Below are positions 1-11,589 of a stretch of 64,000 bases of DNA, one piece after another. Under the pieces are notes generated by a model. It did not search any database, was not told the origin of the DNA, and saw only the letters and a list, made by a program, of their open reading frames with translations. Source of the DNA: Nicotiana tabacum (lineage: Eukaryota; Streptophyta; Magnoliopsida; Solanales; Solanaceae). The DNA lies in contig NC_134095.1 in assembly GCF_000715075.1 (NCBI RefSeq), positions 48,722,806-48,786,805 on the forward strand, in the 5' to 3' direction. The position numbers and the translations under genes were made by a program. Numbering within the stretch: position 1 is the stretch's first letter; each line of letters opens with the position of its first letter.

Positions 1-220
1 CTCTGTAGTAGCTCATGACTTGTGACACCCCTATTTCGGGCTGAGTTGGGATGGTTTTCCTTGTTCTATCACATTTATTTTGCATTTAAGATTATATTGC
101 CCATAATTTAGACTTATTCCTGCTAAGTAATTATAAAGAGATGTACTGTTTTGTTGATTGGTTGGCCTTGTCCTTACGAGAGGCGCCATCACGACCGGGT
201 TGGGATTTTGGGTCGTGACA
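1..220 (+). repeat. E1 5' LTR, terminal fragment
   Basis: This is near-identical to 7991-8210 and ends in GGGTCGTGACA just before the primer binding site. The rest of the LTR, about 3.07 kb if it matches the 3' copy, lies upstream of the window. Confidence 0.95.
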
Positions 221-223
221 AGT

Positions 224-235
224 TGGTATCAGAGC
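224..235 (+). other. E1 primer binding site (initiator Met tRNA)
   Basis: TGGTATCAGAGC lies three bases after the LTR end. It is complementary to the 3' end of plant initiator methionine tRNA, the usual minus-strand primer of many Ty3 and Ty1 elements. E2 has the same site with the same three-base gap. Confidence 0.93.
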
Positions 236-1493
236 CTAGGTTACTAGGTCTCGCGAGTCATGAGCTGGTTTAGTAGAGTCTCGCGGATCGGTACAGAGAT
301 GTCTGTATTTATCCTCGAGAGGCTGCAGAACCTTTAGGAAAAACTTCATATTCTTGAATTCTTATCGTGCGTCCTTGATTCAGCTTGAAAAAGTAACTTT
401 TACAATTCCTTCCACGTATTCGTATGCGCGAACGAATGCTCAGTATTAGATGTGCCTTGATGGCTTGTAATTCCTCGATCGAAGGGCGAGACGTGGTCGT
501 TTTGAGTTTGATGTTAGGCCAGTCCGGAGGACTTGAGGCCGGATTTGTGCCAATGGCTTTAGCACCGAGGTGCTTATTGTGTGAGCAAGTATTTTTAACT
601 TATATGTTCGGTATTGCCTCTATTAGTGGGAATCATGGCTGGATAGCTATGTGAGGAGTATGATAGTACTGTGATATGTATCTATATGACTTGGAAGTGA
701 CGAGGAAGGTCTATTGGATGATAGATGAACTATTGAGTGTATAATTTCCAGTGTGATAGGATGTGTAGTCCCAAGTTATGGGTGCGTGAAGGATCTTTTT
801 ATGTCTCCTATTTGAAGTGAAGTAAATTTCATGTTACGGTATGAGTTTAGACTCAGGAAGATTAAGTGATGGTGTAATGTGTATGGTAGTGGAAGGTATA
901 CAAAAATATTAACTAAAGGTAAAGCTAGTGGGTAATTGGCTTATAAGGGGAAGCTATTTGTCATACTAGTTAGATAAGTCTGGGAGCTGAGATCACTTCT
1001 GTAAATGTATTATGACGAAATCGTTAAGTCAAGGAGACCACCTTGAAGGTCTAAAACATTAAAGAAAGAATATGTTCTTACTCGGTTGAATAGCCCAATT
1101 ATGGAGGATTGAAAGGTATTTTCTATGTGTTATGATTCAAATAGGTGCAACACATGTCCATGTATCAATTTTGATAGTATAATACATGTAATATTGATAT
1201 TAATGTAATTGATATACGTTGTGATGCTTTGTCAAGTTGTGGATGTGTTGTTAGGATGGTTTTGGTGATTCTCTAGTAGGTGGATAGGCCTAATTATAAA
1301 GGAGACTCTGCCGAAATTTTTGAAAAATTTGGGACTTAGTAAAAATTTGGTCCCCTAGTGAGTAGGCTTAACTATTATGTGAGTGAATGCAAGAAAACGC
1401 GGAAGAGTTAAAATTTCAGATGAATTGTGTTTCCACAAGCTTATGAAGGAGTGAGTTTAATCTAACTATGGTATTATCTCAGTCTGCCACACA
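236..1493 (+). other. E1 leader and gag-less region
   Basis: The first 100 bases match the E2 leader (both contain the Ser/Arg-rich CTCGCGAG and GTACAGAGATGTCTG stretches). From about 420 to 1490 there is no gag: no GR-rich N-terminus, no capsid-like segment and no zinc knuckle, all of which E2 still shows at 11590-13111. Stops are frequent in all frames; the longest open stretch (424-654) has no recognisable domain. The sequence looks like a replacement or a long-decayed segment, not a simple deletion, because it is over 1 kb. Confidence 0.7.
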
Positions 1494-1874
1494 GATGCCT
1501 CTGTCTTATTTGATCCGGGATCCACCTATTCTTATGTGTCTTCATATTTTGCCCGTCATTTGAGTATGCCCCGGGAGTCTCTTACTTTACCTGTTCATGT
1601 GTCTACCCCGGTGGGCGATACTATTGTTGTGGACCGTGTGTATCGGTCATGTGCTGTGATTATTGGGGGTCTAGAGACTCGAGTTCATCTACTGCTGTTG
1701 AGCATGGTAGATTTTGATACTATTCTGGGCATGGATTGGTTATCTTCATATCATGCTATTCTAGACTGTCATGCTAAGACAGTTACTTTGGCTATTCCGG
1801 GTGTTCCGAGGATCGAGTGGCGTGGCATGACTGATTATGTCTCTAGCAGAGTAATTTCTTTCTTGAAAACCTAG
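1494..1874 (+). pseudogene. E1 retropepsin-like protease
   Basis: The readable frame starts near 1494 without its own ATG and contains DPGSTYSYVS at 1512, the catalytic Asp-x-Gly-Ser/Thr site of Ty3 aspartic proteases. About 70 codons later comes ILGMDWL, the hydrophobic-Gly motif near the C-terminus of this fold. In an active element it cleaves the Gag-Pol polyprotein in the particle. The frame runs directly into RT, interrupted by TAG at 1872 where E2 reads CAG. It is a dead copy. Confidence 0.88.
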
Positions 1875-1877
1875 CGT

Positions 1878-2885
1878 ATGGTTGGGAAGGGTTATCTATC
1901 ATATCTAGCTTTTGTGCGGGATGTTGGAGTTGAGACTCCTAGTATTGATTCTGTCCCAGTTGTGAGGGACTTTCCTGATGTATTTCCTGCAGACCTGTCG
2001 GGCATGCCGCCGGACAGGGATATTGATTTTGGCATTGACTTAGTGCCGGGCACTCATCCCATTTTTATTCCGCCATATCGTATGGCACCAGCAGAGCTGA
2101 AAGAATTGAAGGAGCAGCTTCAGGAACTCCTAGATAAGGGGTTCATTCGGCCTAGCGTGTCCCCGTGGGGTGCACCTGTTTTATTTGTGAAGAAGAAAGA
2201 TGGCACAATGAGAATGTGCATTGATTATAGGCAGTTGAATAAGGTAACAGTGAAGAACAAGTATCCTTTGCCTCGCATTGATGACTTATTTGATCAGCTT
2301 CAGGGAGCGAGGGTATTTTCTAAGATTGATCTCTGTTCGGGCTATCACCAGTTGAAAATCAGGGAGTCGGATATTCCCAAGACTGCTTTCAGGACTAGAT
2401 ATGGTCACTATGAATTTTTGGTTATGTCTTTCGGGCTGACCATTGCCCCAGCAGCGTTCATGCATTTGATGAACAGTGTATTTCAGCCTTATCTGGATGC
2501 ATTTGTTATTGTATTCATTGATGATATCCTGGTGTATTCGCGTAGCCAGAAGGAGCATGCCCAATATTTGCGTGTAGTGTTGCAGAGATTGACAGAGAAG
2601 AAGCTTTATGCAAAATTCTCCAAATGTGAATTTTGGCTAAGTTCTGTGGCATTTTTGGGACACATAGTGTCCAGCGAGGGTATACAGGTTGATCCAAGGA
2701 AGATAGAAGCAGTGCAGAGTTGGTCTAGACCGTCCTCGGTTATAGAGATTCGGAATTTTCTTGGGCTAGCAGGCTATTATCGCCGATTTGTTCAGGGGTT
2801 TTCTTCTATTGCATCGCCTTTGACCAAGTTGACTCAGAAAAGTGCCCCATTTGTATGGTCCGGCGAGTGTAAGGAGAGCTTCTAG
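1878..2885 (+). pseudogene. E1 reverse transcriptase
   Basis: A Ty3-type RT in the same frame as the protease. Visible landmarks are the [10 protein letters not shown] entry, [33 protein letters not shown] with the first catalytic Asp, and the FIDD active site at residues 213-216 of this segment, followed by the thumb motif [11 protein letters not shown]. The frame ends at TAG 2883, a CAG-to-TAG change relative to E2, and continues unbroken into RNase H. The catalytic residues are all present, so decay is by nonsense mutation and not loss of the active site. Confidence 0.93.
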
Positions 2886-3712
2886 AAGCTCAGAGCACTT
2901 CTGACCACAGCTCCAGTGTTGGTGTTACCATCAGCTACAGGTTCATACACGGTATATTGTGATGCTGCCAGAGTTGGGATTGGTTGTGTGCTAATGCAGG
3001 AGGGTAGAGTTATTTCTTATGCTTCTCGTCAGTTGAAGCCCCATGAGAAGAACTACCCTGTTCATGATTTAGAGTTGGCTGCTATAGTTCATGCCTTAAA
3101 AATTTGGAAGCACTATTTATATGGCATATCTTGCGAGGTATTCACTGATCATCGCAGTCTTCAACATTTATTTAAACAAAAAGATCTTAATTTGAGGCAG
3201 CGGAGATGGCTTGAGTTACTTAAAGACTATGATATTACCATTCTATATCATCCGGGAAAGGCCAATGTAGTGGCCGATGCGTTGAGCCGAAAGGCAGTCA
3301 GTATGGGGAGTTTGGCTTACATCCCAGTTGGGGAGAGACCTCTTGTAGTTGATGTTCAGACCTTGGCCAATCAGTTGGTGCGATTATATATTTCTGAGCC
3401 TAGTCGGGTATTGGCTAGTGTGGTTTCTCGATCTTCCTTATATGATCGCATCAGAGAGTACCAGTATGATGATCCGCATTTACTTGTCCTTAAGGACAGA
3501 GTTCAGCATGATAATGCCAAAGATGTGACTATAGATGATGATGGTGTATTGAGGATGCAGGGCCGTATTTGTGTTCCCGACATTGATGGGCTTAGAGATT
3601 TGATTCTTGATGAGGCCCACAGTTCGCGGTATTCCATCCATTCGGGTGCTGCGAAGATGTATCAGGACTTGAGACAGCATTACTGGTGGAGGAGAATGAG
3701 GAAAGACATTGT
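2886..3712 (+). pseudogene. E1 RNase H and start of integrase
   Basis: This continues the RT frame. It shows [15 protein letters not shown] (first RNase H Asp), [10 protein letters not shown] (Glu), FTDHRSL (Asp) and [10 protein letters not shown] (final Asp), the usual Ty3 RNase H set. It then enters the integrase N-terminus with the two His of the HHCC zinc finger. Near 3708 an extra base shifts the frame: E1 reads a run of five G where E2 has a shorter run. The rest of integrase is in another frame from 3686. Confidence 0.9.
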
Positions 3713-4579
3713 GGGGGATATGTGGCTCGGTGTCTCAACTGTCAGCAGGTGAAATATGAGCATCAGAGACCGGGCGGTTTGCTTCAGCAGATGATTATTC
3801 CTGAGTGGAAATGGGAGAGAGTTACTATGGATTTCGTGAGTGGCCTTCCTCAGACTTTGAAGAATTTTGATTCGATTTGGGTCGTTGTGGATAGGCTGAC
3901 CAAGTCAGCGCATTTCATTCTGGTGTGTAACACATATTCTGCGGAGCGGCTGGCTAGGATCTTTATTCAGGAAATTGTGTGGTTGCATGGTGTTCCAGTT
4001 ACTATTATTTCGGATAGAGGTACTCAGTTCACTTCTCAATTTTGGAGGACTTTTCAGCACGAGTTGGGCACTCAGGTGGAGTTGAGTTCAGCATTTCATC
4101 CTCAGACGGACGGACAGTCCGAGCGTACTAATCAGATATTGGAGGATATGTTGCGTGCCTGCGTGATTGATTTTGGAGGTTCTTGGGTTGAATTTTTACC
4201 ACTTGCAGAGTTTGCCTACAACAACAGCTATCAGTCCAGTATTCAGATGGCACCGTATGAGGCCTTATATTGGAGGCGGTGTAGAACTCCAGTGGGTTGG
4301 TTTGAGCCCGATGAGGCTAGGTTGTTGGGGAAAGATTTGGTCCAGGATGCCTTAGAAAAGGTGAAGGTAATTCAGGAAAGACTTCGCACAACTCAGTTGT
4401 GTCAAAAGAGTTATGCGGACCGGAAGGTCCGAGATGTGTCATTTATGGAGGGCGAGAAGGTTTTGCTGAAGGTTTCGCCGATGAAGGGTGTTATGAGGTT
4501 CGGAAAGAAAGGGAAGTTGAGTCCGCGGTTTATTGGACCATTTGAGATACTTATGAGGATTGGAGAGGTGGCTTACTAG
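3686..4579 (+). pseudogene. E1 integrase
   Basis: In the shifted frame the zinc finger Cys pair (CLNC) is followed by the catalytic core: D49 (MDFVSGLP), D110 (ISDRGTQF) and E146 (TDGQSERTNQ), with the expected 35 residues between D110 and E146. The GPY/F-like region (SPRFIGPFEIL) follows. In a live element it inserts the cDNA into chromatin. The frame stops at TAG 4577, where E2 has GAG. A frameshift separates this part from the HHCC His residues. Confidence 0.92.
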
Positions 4580-4912
4580 CTTGCTTTGCCGCCTAGATTG
4601 TCGGGTGTTCATCTGGTATTCCATGTGTCCATGCTCCGGAAGTACATTGGGGACCCGTCTTATATTTTAGATTTCAGTACAGCACAGTTAGATGAAAATT
4701 TGACTTATAATGTGGAGCCAGTGGCTATTTTGAGTCGAAAGGTTCAAAAATTGAGATCAAAAGATATAGCATCACTGAAAGTACAGTGGAGAGGTCGGCC
4801 CGTGGAGGAGGCTACTTGGGAGACCGAGAAGGAGATGCGGAGCAGGTACCCGCACCTATTTGAAACTTCAGGTATGTTTCTTAACTCGCTCGAGGACGAG
4901 CGTTTGTTTTAG
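4580..4912 (+). pseudogene. E1 integrase C-terminus with chromodomain
   Basis: In frame with the integrase after its TAG. HPVFHVSMLRKY-type sequence is followed by a chromodomain-like module: LRSKDIASLKVQWRGRP then VEEATWETEKEMRSRYPHLF, the aromatic/Trp pattern seen in chromoviral integrases. In this family the domain is thought to steer integration to heterochromatin. The E2 copy of exactly this domain was hit by the E1 insertion. Confidence 0.87.
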
Positions 4913-4922
4913 TTGGGGAGAA
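4910..4922 (+). other. E1 polypurine tract
   Basis: TTAGTTGGGGAGAA lies immediately before the 3' LTR, in the position of the plus-strand primer of LTR retrotransposons. Confidence 0.8.
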
Positions 4923-5781
4923 TGTAACGATCCGAACCGTTGTTTCCTGTATTTTCGTCCCATATTCCCCGTTAAATGCTTATTCATGTTTCAATATGTG
5001 TACTTGGTGAATTTGAGTCAATTCGGATTGAGTTTGGTATGAAATGGGACAATTAGTCTCTTTAAGGAAGAATTAGTTTGGAAAAGTCAACCGGACATTG
5101 ACTTGTGAGTTAGAGGGCTCGGAATTGAATTCCGATGATTCGGTTAGTTTCGGGGGATGATTTAAGGCCTAGGAGCGCAATCGGAATTAATTTTGGAGGT
5201 CCGGTGAAGAAATTAGCTCATTTTGGCGAAGTTAGTATTTTGGCGATTTCCGGTTGATAGGTGAAATTTTGATCCGACGGTCGGAATGGAATTCCGAGAA
5301 TTTCTGTATCTTCGTTATGCCATTTTGGATATGTGTGCAAAATTTCAAGTCATTCGGACATATTTTGGTCGAGTTTTTGATCGAATGCTCGTTTTGGAAG
5401 TTTTAAAGGAACTTAGACTTGAATTCGATGTAATTCGATAATTTTGGTGTTAGTCGAGGTGTTTTGATAATTGGAACAAGTTTGAATAATATTATAAGAT
5501 GTATTGGTATTTTTGGTTGAGGTCCCGAGGACCTTGGGGTGATTTCGGATGGCTAATGGGAACTTTTGAAGTTGGAAAATTTCATAATAGACGAAATTGT
5601 AAATGAGTGTGCATTAGACCTCACTTTAAACGACCATATCTCCAGTTATATAAGGAGTTGTGTGAGGATCTACCTATCATATTAAATACCTTTGAGTCTA
5701 GTTTCCAACGCAACAAACCATTTGTAATTTGAAGTTGTATACAAAAAGTTATGATCATTTTACTGGGCATGTGTCAGTAGC

Positions 5782-5838
5782 GCGGCCTTAGCGCGGGAGC
5801 GCGGCCTTAGCGCGGGAGCGCGGCCTTAGCGCGGGAGC
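5782..5838 (+). repeat. GC-rich tandem repeat, three perfect 19 bp units
   Basis: Three exact copies of GCGGCCTTAGCGCGGGAGC in an otherwise AT-rich LTR, followed by decayed GCGC-rich copies to about 5905. It sits in roughly the same part of the LTR as the TGCGATCGCA cluster of E2. Confidence 0.9.
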
Positions 5839-7193
5839 GTGTAGCCAGCGCTAATTGAGTTTTCTTCTGCCTCACTAGCACGGGATTAGCGCGGGTGCGC
5901 TAGTGTCCGGCCTCTAAATACACCTAAGGACGGGAAATGACGGACTTTGAGTCATTTCTCAAGCCTAGGGCTTCCCCAACACCCCCAATTCGACCAAGGC
6001 ACCCAATTGCACTCCTAAGGTAAGATTTTTGGAGTATTTTGAGTTGATTACTACTCCCAAACACTTATATTAACATGGATTGATCTTAAAAATCCTTAGA
6101 TTTTCTAGAAATTCCTTCAAGAACTCAAATGAGGGTTTTGCAAGATTTCTTCCAAAAGGTAATCCTACACTCTTAGACTCACATATATGAATATATTATG
6201 GGAATATGAGTATGAATCAAGTATTACAACTTATTGTATGGTGGTTGGAAGCCATAAATTCCCAATTTAAATACATGAACATGGTAGGGATTTAAAGGTG
6301 TTTATTTGATGGAATTTTTGTTGGTTTGGTTGTGAATGGTTGATCACACATGTGATGTTAGGAGTATAAATTGTTAAAGAATAATAGTGGGATGAATTGT
6401 TGGTTAATGGTGATAGTTGGAGGAACCAATGCTATAGTTAAGAGGTGTAAATATTTATGCCTACAAGATGTTTGATAATATGCCTAAATAGCATAATTTA
6501 TGGGATCTAGTACTAATATTGGCCCTATTGAGTGTTGTATTGTAGATTGAAGTTACATAACTGTATGAGATCATTATAGTATCATTAAAGGGCGAATTTC
6601 AGATATGTATGGTTAAAACCCCGTCTTTCAAAAATCGAACTTCATCGATGTTTGTGTGATTTTTGGCAGATTCGTAACACGAGGAGGCCAATTTGAGAGG
6701 CAAGGGCATAGCGAGCTAGAGGTGAGTAATGATTTTAAATGATACACTGAGGGTTTGAAACCCCGAATTTCACAACATACTGCTATGTTGAGATGAGACA
6801 CGCATTGTATGACGAGCGCGGGGTCATTTACTATTGGGGATTGTGACTTGGTCCATCCCAGTTGATATTTTTACCGCGTAATTGATAAAGATTTATTGTT
6901 TTTCACTATGATTGGGGCTTATTTCCATATTTGGGCTTCGTGCCAATTATCTGAAATCTTTTGTGAATTTACATCACTATTTTCCTCACGAATTGAAATA
7001 TTATTTGAACTCAGTCCAATTGAATTGTATTATTTTGTGAACTCAGCTACATTTATACTCAACTCGAGATCTAATGATATTTATAATGTTATTGAGTTGA
7101 GCACTATTGTTTTACTGATGCCCAAGAGGCTTATGATTATTTTCTGGACTGCTTGAGGCCGAGGGCCATACGTGAGGATATGTTGAGTGATGT

Positions 7194-7358
7194 GAGGAGG
7201 CTTTCAGGCCTCGAGTGTTATATGAGGAGGCTTTCAGGCCTCGAGTGTTATATGAGGAGGCTTTCAGGACTCGTGTGTGATGTGTGAAGGCTTTCAGGCC
7301 TCGAGTGTTATATGAGGAGGCTTTCAGGCCTCGTGTGCGGTGTGTGAAGTCTTTCAGG
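7194..7358 (+). repeat. 30 bp tandem array in E1 LTR
   Basis: About five and a half units containing GAGGAGGCTTTCAGGCCTCG, each with a short palindrome (AGGCTTTCAGGCCT-like). Units differ by a few bases. Confidence 0.9.
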
Positions 7359-7434
7359 TCTATTGATATTGCGCTTGGGCTGTAGGAGCCCCTCTAGAGT
7401 CTGTACACACCCCCAGTGAGCGCAAGGTACCCAG

Positions 7435-7598
7435 GTGAGTTGGGAGTGGCCCCGAGAGGTCGTTGCTTGTGTGTGGTGAATTGGGAGTGAGCCCGAGGGG
7501 CTGATGTTGTGTGCCGGTGAGTTGGGAGTGAGCCCGATGGGCTGATGTTGTGTGCTAGTGAGTTGGGAGTGAGCCCGAGGGGCTGATACTATACTGAG
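7435..7598 (+). repeat. 41 bp tandem array in E1 LTR
   Basis: Four units beginning GTGAGTTGGGAGTG, the last three about 90% alike and the first more diverged. It lies 76 bases after the 30 bp array. Confidence 0.9.
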
Positions 7599-8210
7599 AT
7601 TTACATATTGAGCCCGAGGGGCAAGATTTTGATTTATCCTTACTGTGGAAATTATTTGTCTTTACTGTTTTAAAAGAAGAATTATCTGATACTCACTGTT
7701 TTACTGTATAACTGATTTTACTGCTTGGGATAGCGCTATATTGTGCCGTTATGAGATTTCATATTTTCAGTCGTTATTTATTTTTATTACTCACTGGGTC
7801 GGAGTACTCACATTACTCCCTGCACCATGTGTGCAGATACAGGCAGAGCTGAGTTCGCTCCTGAGCGTTGATTCTTTCCAGGCCAGGCGGTGACTAGGAG
7901 TAACGAGGTAGCTGTTGACATCGGCAGCCCCGTTTTCTCCCTTATCTTTGTTATTTATGATAATTCCAGACTTTGTAAAATATTAGTAAACTCTGTAGTA
8001 GCTCATGACTTGTGACACCCCGATTTCGGGATGAGTTGGGATGGTTTTTCTTGTTCTATCACGTTTATTTCGTATTTATGATTATATTGCCCATGATTTA
8101 GACTTATTCCTGCTAAGTAATTATAAAGAGATGTATTGTTTTGTTGATTGACTGGCCTTGTCCTCACGAGAGGCGCCATCACGACCGGGTTGGGATTTTG
8201 GGTCGTGACA

Positions 8211-8377
8211 TGAGGATATATGCTCCGCATCTCCCGCTCGATCTCCCAAGTAGTCTCCTCCACGGGCCGACCTCTCCACAGCACCTTCACCGAAGCGATA
8301 TACTTTGATCTCAATCTCCGAACCTGACGACCCAAAATAGTCGCTGGCTCCACATCGTAGGTCAAATCATCATCCAA
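8211..8377 (-). pseudogene. E2 chromodomain, interrupted by E1
   Basis: In frame with the integrase after a TAG at 8378-8380. It reads LTYDVEPATILGRQ, LRSKYIASVKVLWRGRPVEE and TTWEIEREMRSIYP and then runs into the reversed E1 LTR. The homologous E1 domain continues with HLF, so the break is inside the domain. Confidence 0.88.
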
Positions 8378-9847
8378 CTAGACCATGCTGAAGTCTAAAA
8401 CATGAGACGGGTCCCCAACATACTTCTGGAGCATAGAAACATGGAATACCGGATGCACACTCGACAGGCTGGGTGGCAAAGCAAGCTCATAAGCCACCTC
8501 CCCAATCCTCCGAAGCACCTCAAAAGGCCCAATGAACCGAGGACTCAACTTGCCTTTCTTCCTAAACCTCATAACACCCTTCATGGGCGAAACCTTCAGC
8601 AAGCCCTTCTCACCAACCATATAGGACACATCTCGAACCTTCCGGTCCGCATAACTCTTCTGACGTGACTGAGTTGTACGAAGTCTTTCCTGAATCACCT
8701 TCACTTTCTCTAAGGCATCCTGAACCAAGTCTGTTCCCAACATCCTAGCCTCGCCAGGCTCGAACCAACCAACTGGAGATCTACACCGCCTCCCATACAC
8801 AGCCTCATATGGAGCAATCTGAATACTCGACTGGTAGTTGTTGTTGTAGGCAAACTCTGCAAGCGGCAGAAACTCATCCCAAGAACCTCCGAAATCAATA
8901 ACACAGGCACGCAACATGTCCTCCAGTATCTGAATAGTGCGCTCAGATTGTCCGTCCGTCTGAGGATGAAATGTTGTGCTCAACTCTACCTGAGTACCCA
9001 ACTCTCTCTGTACGGCTCTCCAAAACTGCAAAGGAAACTGAGTACCTCTATCTGAGATGATGGAAACCGGAACACCGTGCAACCAAACAATCTCCCGGAT
9101 ATAAATCCCTGCCAACCGCTCTGATGAATAGGTAGTACACACAGTAATGAAGTGTGCGGACTTGGTCAGCCGATCCACAATCACCCAAATAGCATCAAAC
9201 TTCTTCAAAGTCCGAGGAAGTCCGACCACAAAGTCCATAGTGATCCTTTCCCACTTCCACTCGGGAATAACCATCTGTTGAAGCAAGTCACCCGGTCTTT
9301 GATGCTCATATTTCACCTGCTGACAATTGAGACACCGAGCTACAAATCTCACAATATCTTTCTTCATTCTTCTCCACCAATAGTGCTGCCTCAAATCCTG
9401 ATACATCTTCGCGGCACCCGGATGGATAGAATACCGCGAGCTATGGGCCTCTTCCAGAATCAACGCTCTAAGCCCATCCATATTGGGCAAACAAATCCAG
9501 CCTTGAATCCTCAACACACCATCATCACCGATTTCCACATCTCTAGCATCACCATGCTGAACTCTATCCTTAAGGACAAGCAAATATGGATCATCATACT
9601 GGCGCTCTCTGATGCGGTCATACAAGGAAGACCGAGAAACCACACAAGCCAACACCCGACTAGGCTCTGAAATGTCTAATCTCACCATCTGATTGGCCAA
9701 ATCCTGAACATCAACTGCAAAGGGCCTCTCCCCAACTGGAATGTACGCCAGACTCCCCATGCTAACCGCCTTCCAGCTCAACGCATCGTCCACCACATTG
9801 GCCTTCCCGGGGTGATACAAAATGGTAATATCATAATCCTTGAGCAA
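8378..9847 (-). pseudogene. E2 RNase H end and integrase
   Basis: A 489-residue open stretch. It begins with the end of RNase H (NVVDDALSWK, the last Asp region). Integrase then follows with H135, H142, C172 and C175 (HHCC finger) and catalytic D205 (TMDFVVGLP), D266 (ISDRGTQF) and E302 (TDGQSERTIQ), 35 residues between the last two. The GPF motif (SPRFIGPFEVL) and VFHVSMLQKY follow. The integrase core is intact; the protein is broken upstream by a frameshift near 9862 and downstream by TAG. Confidence 0.94.
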
Positions 9848-9861
9848 CTCAAGCCATCTCC

Positions 9862-11235
9862 CTACCTCAAATTAAGATCTTTCTGCTTGAACAAATGCTG
9901 AAGACTGTGATGATCAATGAACACTTCACAAGATACGCCATACAAGTAATGCCTCCAAATCTTCAACGCATGAACTATGGCAGCCAACTCCAAATCGTGG
10001 ACGGGGTAGTTCTTCTCATGGGGATTCAACTGACGAGAGGCATAAGCAATAACTCTACCCTTCTGCATCAACACACAACCAATCCCAACTCTCGAAGAAT
10101 CACAATACACAGTATATGAACCTGAAGCTGATGGTAAAACCAACACTGGAGCTGTGGTCAAGGCTGTCTTGAGCTTCTGAAAGCTCTTCTTGCACTCATC
10201 CGACCATACGAATGGAGCACCCTTCTGCGTCAACTTGGTCAAGGGCGATGCAATGGATGAAAATCCCTGAACAAACCAGCGATAATAGCCTGCTAACCTA
10301 AGAAAGCTACGAATCTATGTGGCTGAGGACGGTCTAGGCCAACTCTGAACCGCCTCTATCTTCTTTGGATCAACCCGTATACCTTCGCTGGACACCACGT
10401 GCCCCAATAAAGCCACTGAACTGAGCCAAAACTCACACTTGGAGAATTTTGCATAAAGCTTCTCCTCCCTCAATCTCTGCAACACAACACTCAAATGCTC
10501 TGCGTGCTCCTCCTAACTACGCGAGTATACCAGAATATCATCAATAAATACTATAACGAACGAATCAAGATAAGGCCGGAACATGTTGTTCATCAAATTC
10601 ATGAATGCTGTCGGGGCATTGGTTAGCCCGAAGGACATAACAAGAAACTCATAATGACCATATCTGGTCCTGAAAACAGTCTTAAGAATATCTGAATCCC
10701 TGATCTTCAACTGGTGATAACCTGAACGGAGATCAATCTTGGAGAATACCCTCGCTCCCTGAAGCTGATCAAATAAATCATCAATGCAAGGCAAAGGATA
10801 CTTGTTCTTAATTGTTGCTTTGTTAAATTGCCTATAATCGATGCACATTCTCATTGTGCTGTCCTTCTTCTTCACAAATAAAATGGGCGCACCCCAAGGT
10901 GACACACTAGGCCGAATGAACCCCTTATCTAGGAGTTCCTGAAGTTGTTCTTTCAATTCCTTTAACTCTGTTGGTGCCATACGATACAGTGGAATAGAAA
11001 TGGGCTGGGTGCCCGGCACCAGGTCAATACCAAAATCAATATCCCTGTCTGGTGGCATGCCCCGCAGGTCTGTAGGAAAAATATCAGGAAAATCCCTCAC
11101 AACTGGAACAAAATCAATACTGGGAGTCTCAGCTCCAACACCCCTCACAAACGCTAGATATGAAAGGCAACCCTTCCCAACCATACGTTGGGTCTTCAAG
11201 AAAGAAATCACTCTACTAGAGATATAATCAGTCAC
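9862..11235 (-). pseudogene. E2 reverse transcriptase and RNase H
   Basis: RT occupies 11235-10513 with [31 protein letters not shown] and the FIDD catalytic motif just before a TAG at 10513-10515. The same frame continues through the thumb (GHVVSSEGI) and a second stop near 10315, then RNase H 10242-9862 with [21 protein letters not shown] and FIDHHSLQ. A stop plus a one-base deletion at about 9862-9872 ends the frame (E1 reads GCAGCGG where E2 has GTAGGG). All parts are recognisable; the gene is dead. Confidence 0.9.
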
Positions 11236-11580
11236 ACCACGTCACTCGATCCGCGGTACACCCTGCATAGCCAAAGTGATTGTCTTAGCATGACAGTCTA
11301 GAATAACACGGCATGGAGATAGTCAATCCATGCCCAAAATGACATCGAAATCCACCATGATCAATAGCAATAGATCCACTCGGGTCTCTAGACCCCCAAT
11401 AGTCACCACACATGACCGGTACACACGGTCTACAACAACAGTATCTCCCACTAGGGTAGATACATGAACAGGTAAAGCAAGAAACTCACGGGGCGTACCC
11501 AAATAACGAGTAAAGTATGATGACACATAAGAAAAGGTGAAACTGGGATCAAATAATACAGAGGCATCTCTGTGGCTAAC
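11236..11580 (-). pseudogene. E2 protease
   Basis: Same frame as RT. LFDPSF-like sequence (E1 has DPGST) is followed by YVSSYFTRYL, the VVDRVYRSCVV flap region and VILGMD. Two TGG codons have become TGA, at about 11320 (GMDW) and about 11240 (RIEW). The conserved Gly-Ser of the active site appears changed, because the reading at about 11545 lacks the DPGST string of E1. Inactive. Confidence 0.78.
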
Positions 11581-11589
11581 TGAAACAAT

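Larger units (their letters stand above)
1..8210 (+). mobile_element. E1: Ty3/gypsy chromovirus-like LTR retrotransposon, 5' end outside window
   Basis: The first 220 bases match 7991-8210, so they are the end of the 5' LTR. A Met-tRNA primer site follows, then protease, RT, RNase H, integrase and a chromodomain in Ty3 order, a polypurine tract and the 3' LTR. By eye the two LTR copies differ at about 12 of 220 positions. The coding region is dead: in-frame TAG codons at 1872, 2883 and 4577 and a frameshift near 3708. No gag is recognisable. The internal region is only about 4.7 kb. The right end abuts the chromodomain of the opposite-strand element E2, which indicates a nested insertion. The chromodomain suggests a Tekay/Del-type chromovirus; that lineage name is inference. 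Confidence 0.93.
4923..8210 (+). repeat. E1 3' LTR (3.29 kb)
   Basis: It starts TGTAACGATCCG after the polypurine tract and ends GGGTCGTGACA. It contains three short tandem arrays (listed separately). It is homologous to, but clearly diverged from, the 2.95 kb LTR of E2 read on the opposite strand; for example both contain the TTAGTCTCTTTAA segment early on. There is no host gene inside; short open frames such as 6896-7156 carry no recognisable domain. Confidence 0.93.

Noticed and set aside
424..654. 76-codon frame in the E1 leader
   Set aside because: No gag or other domain; surrounded by stops.
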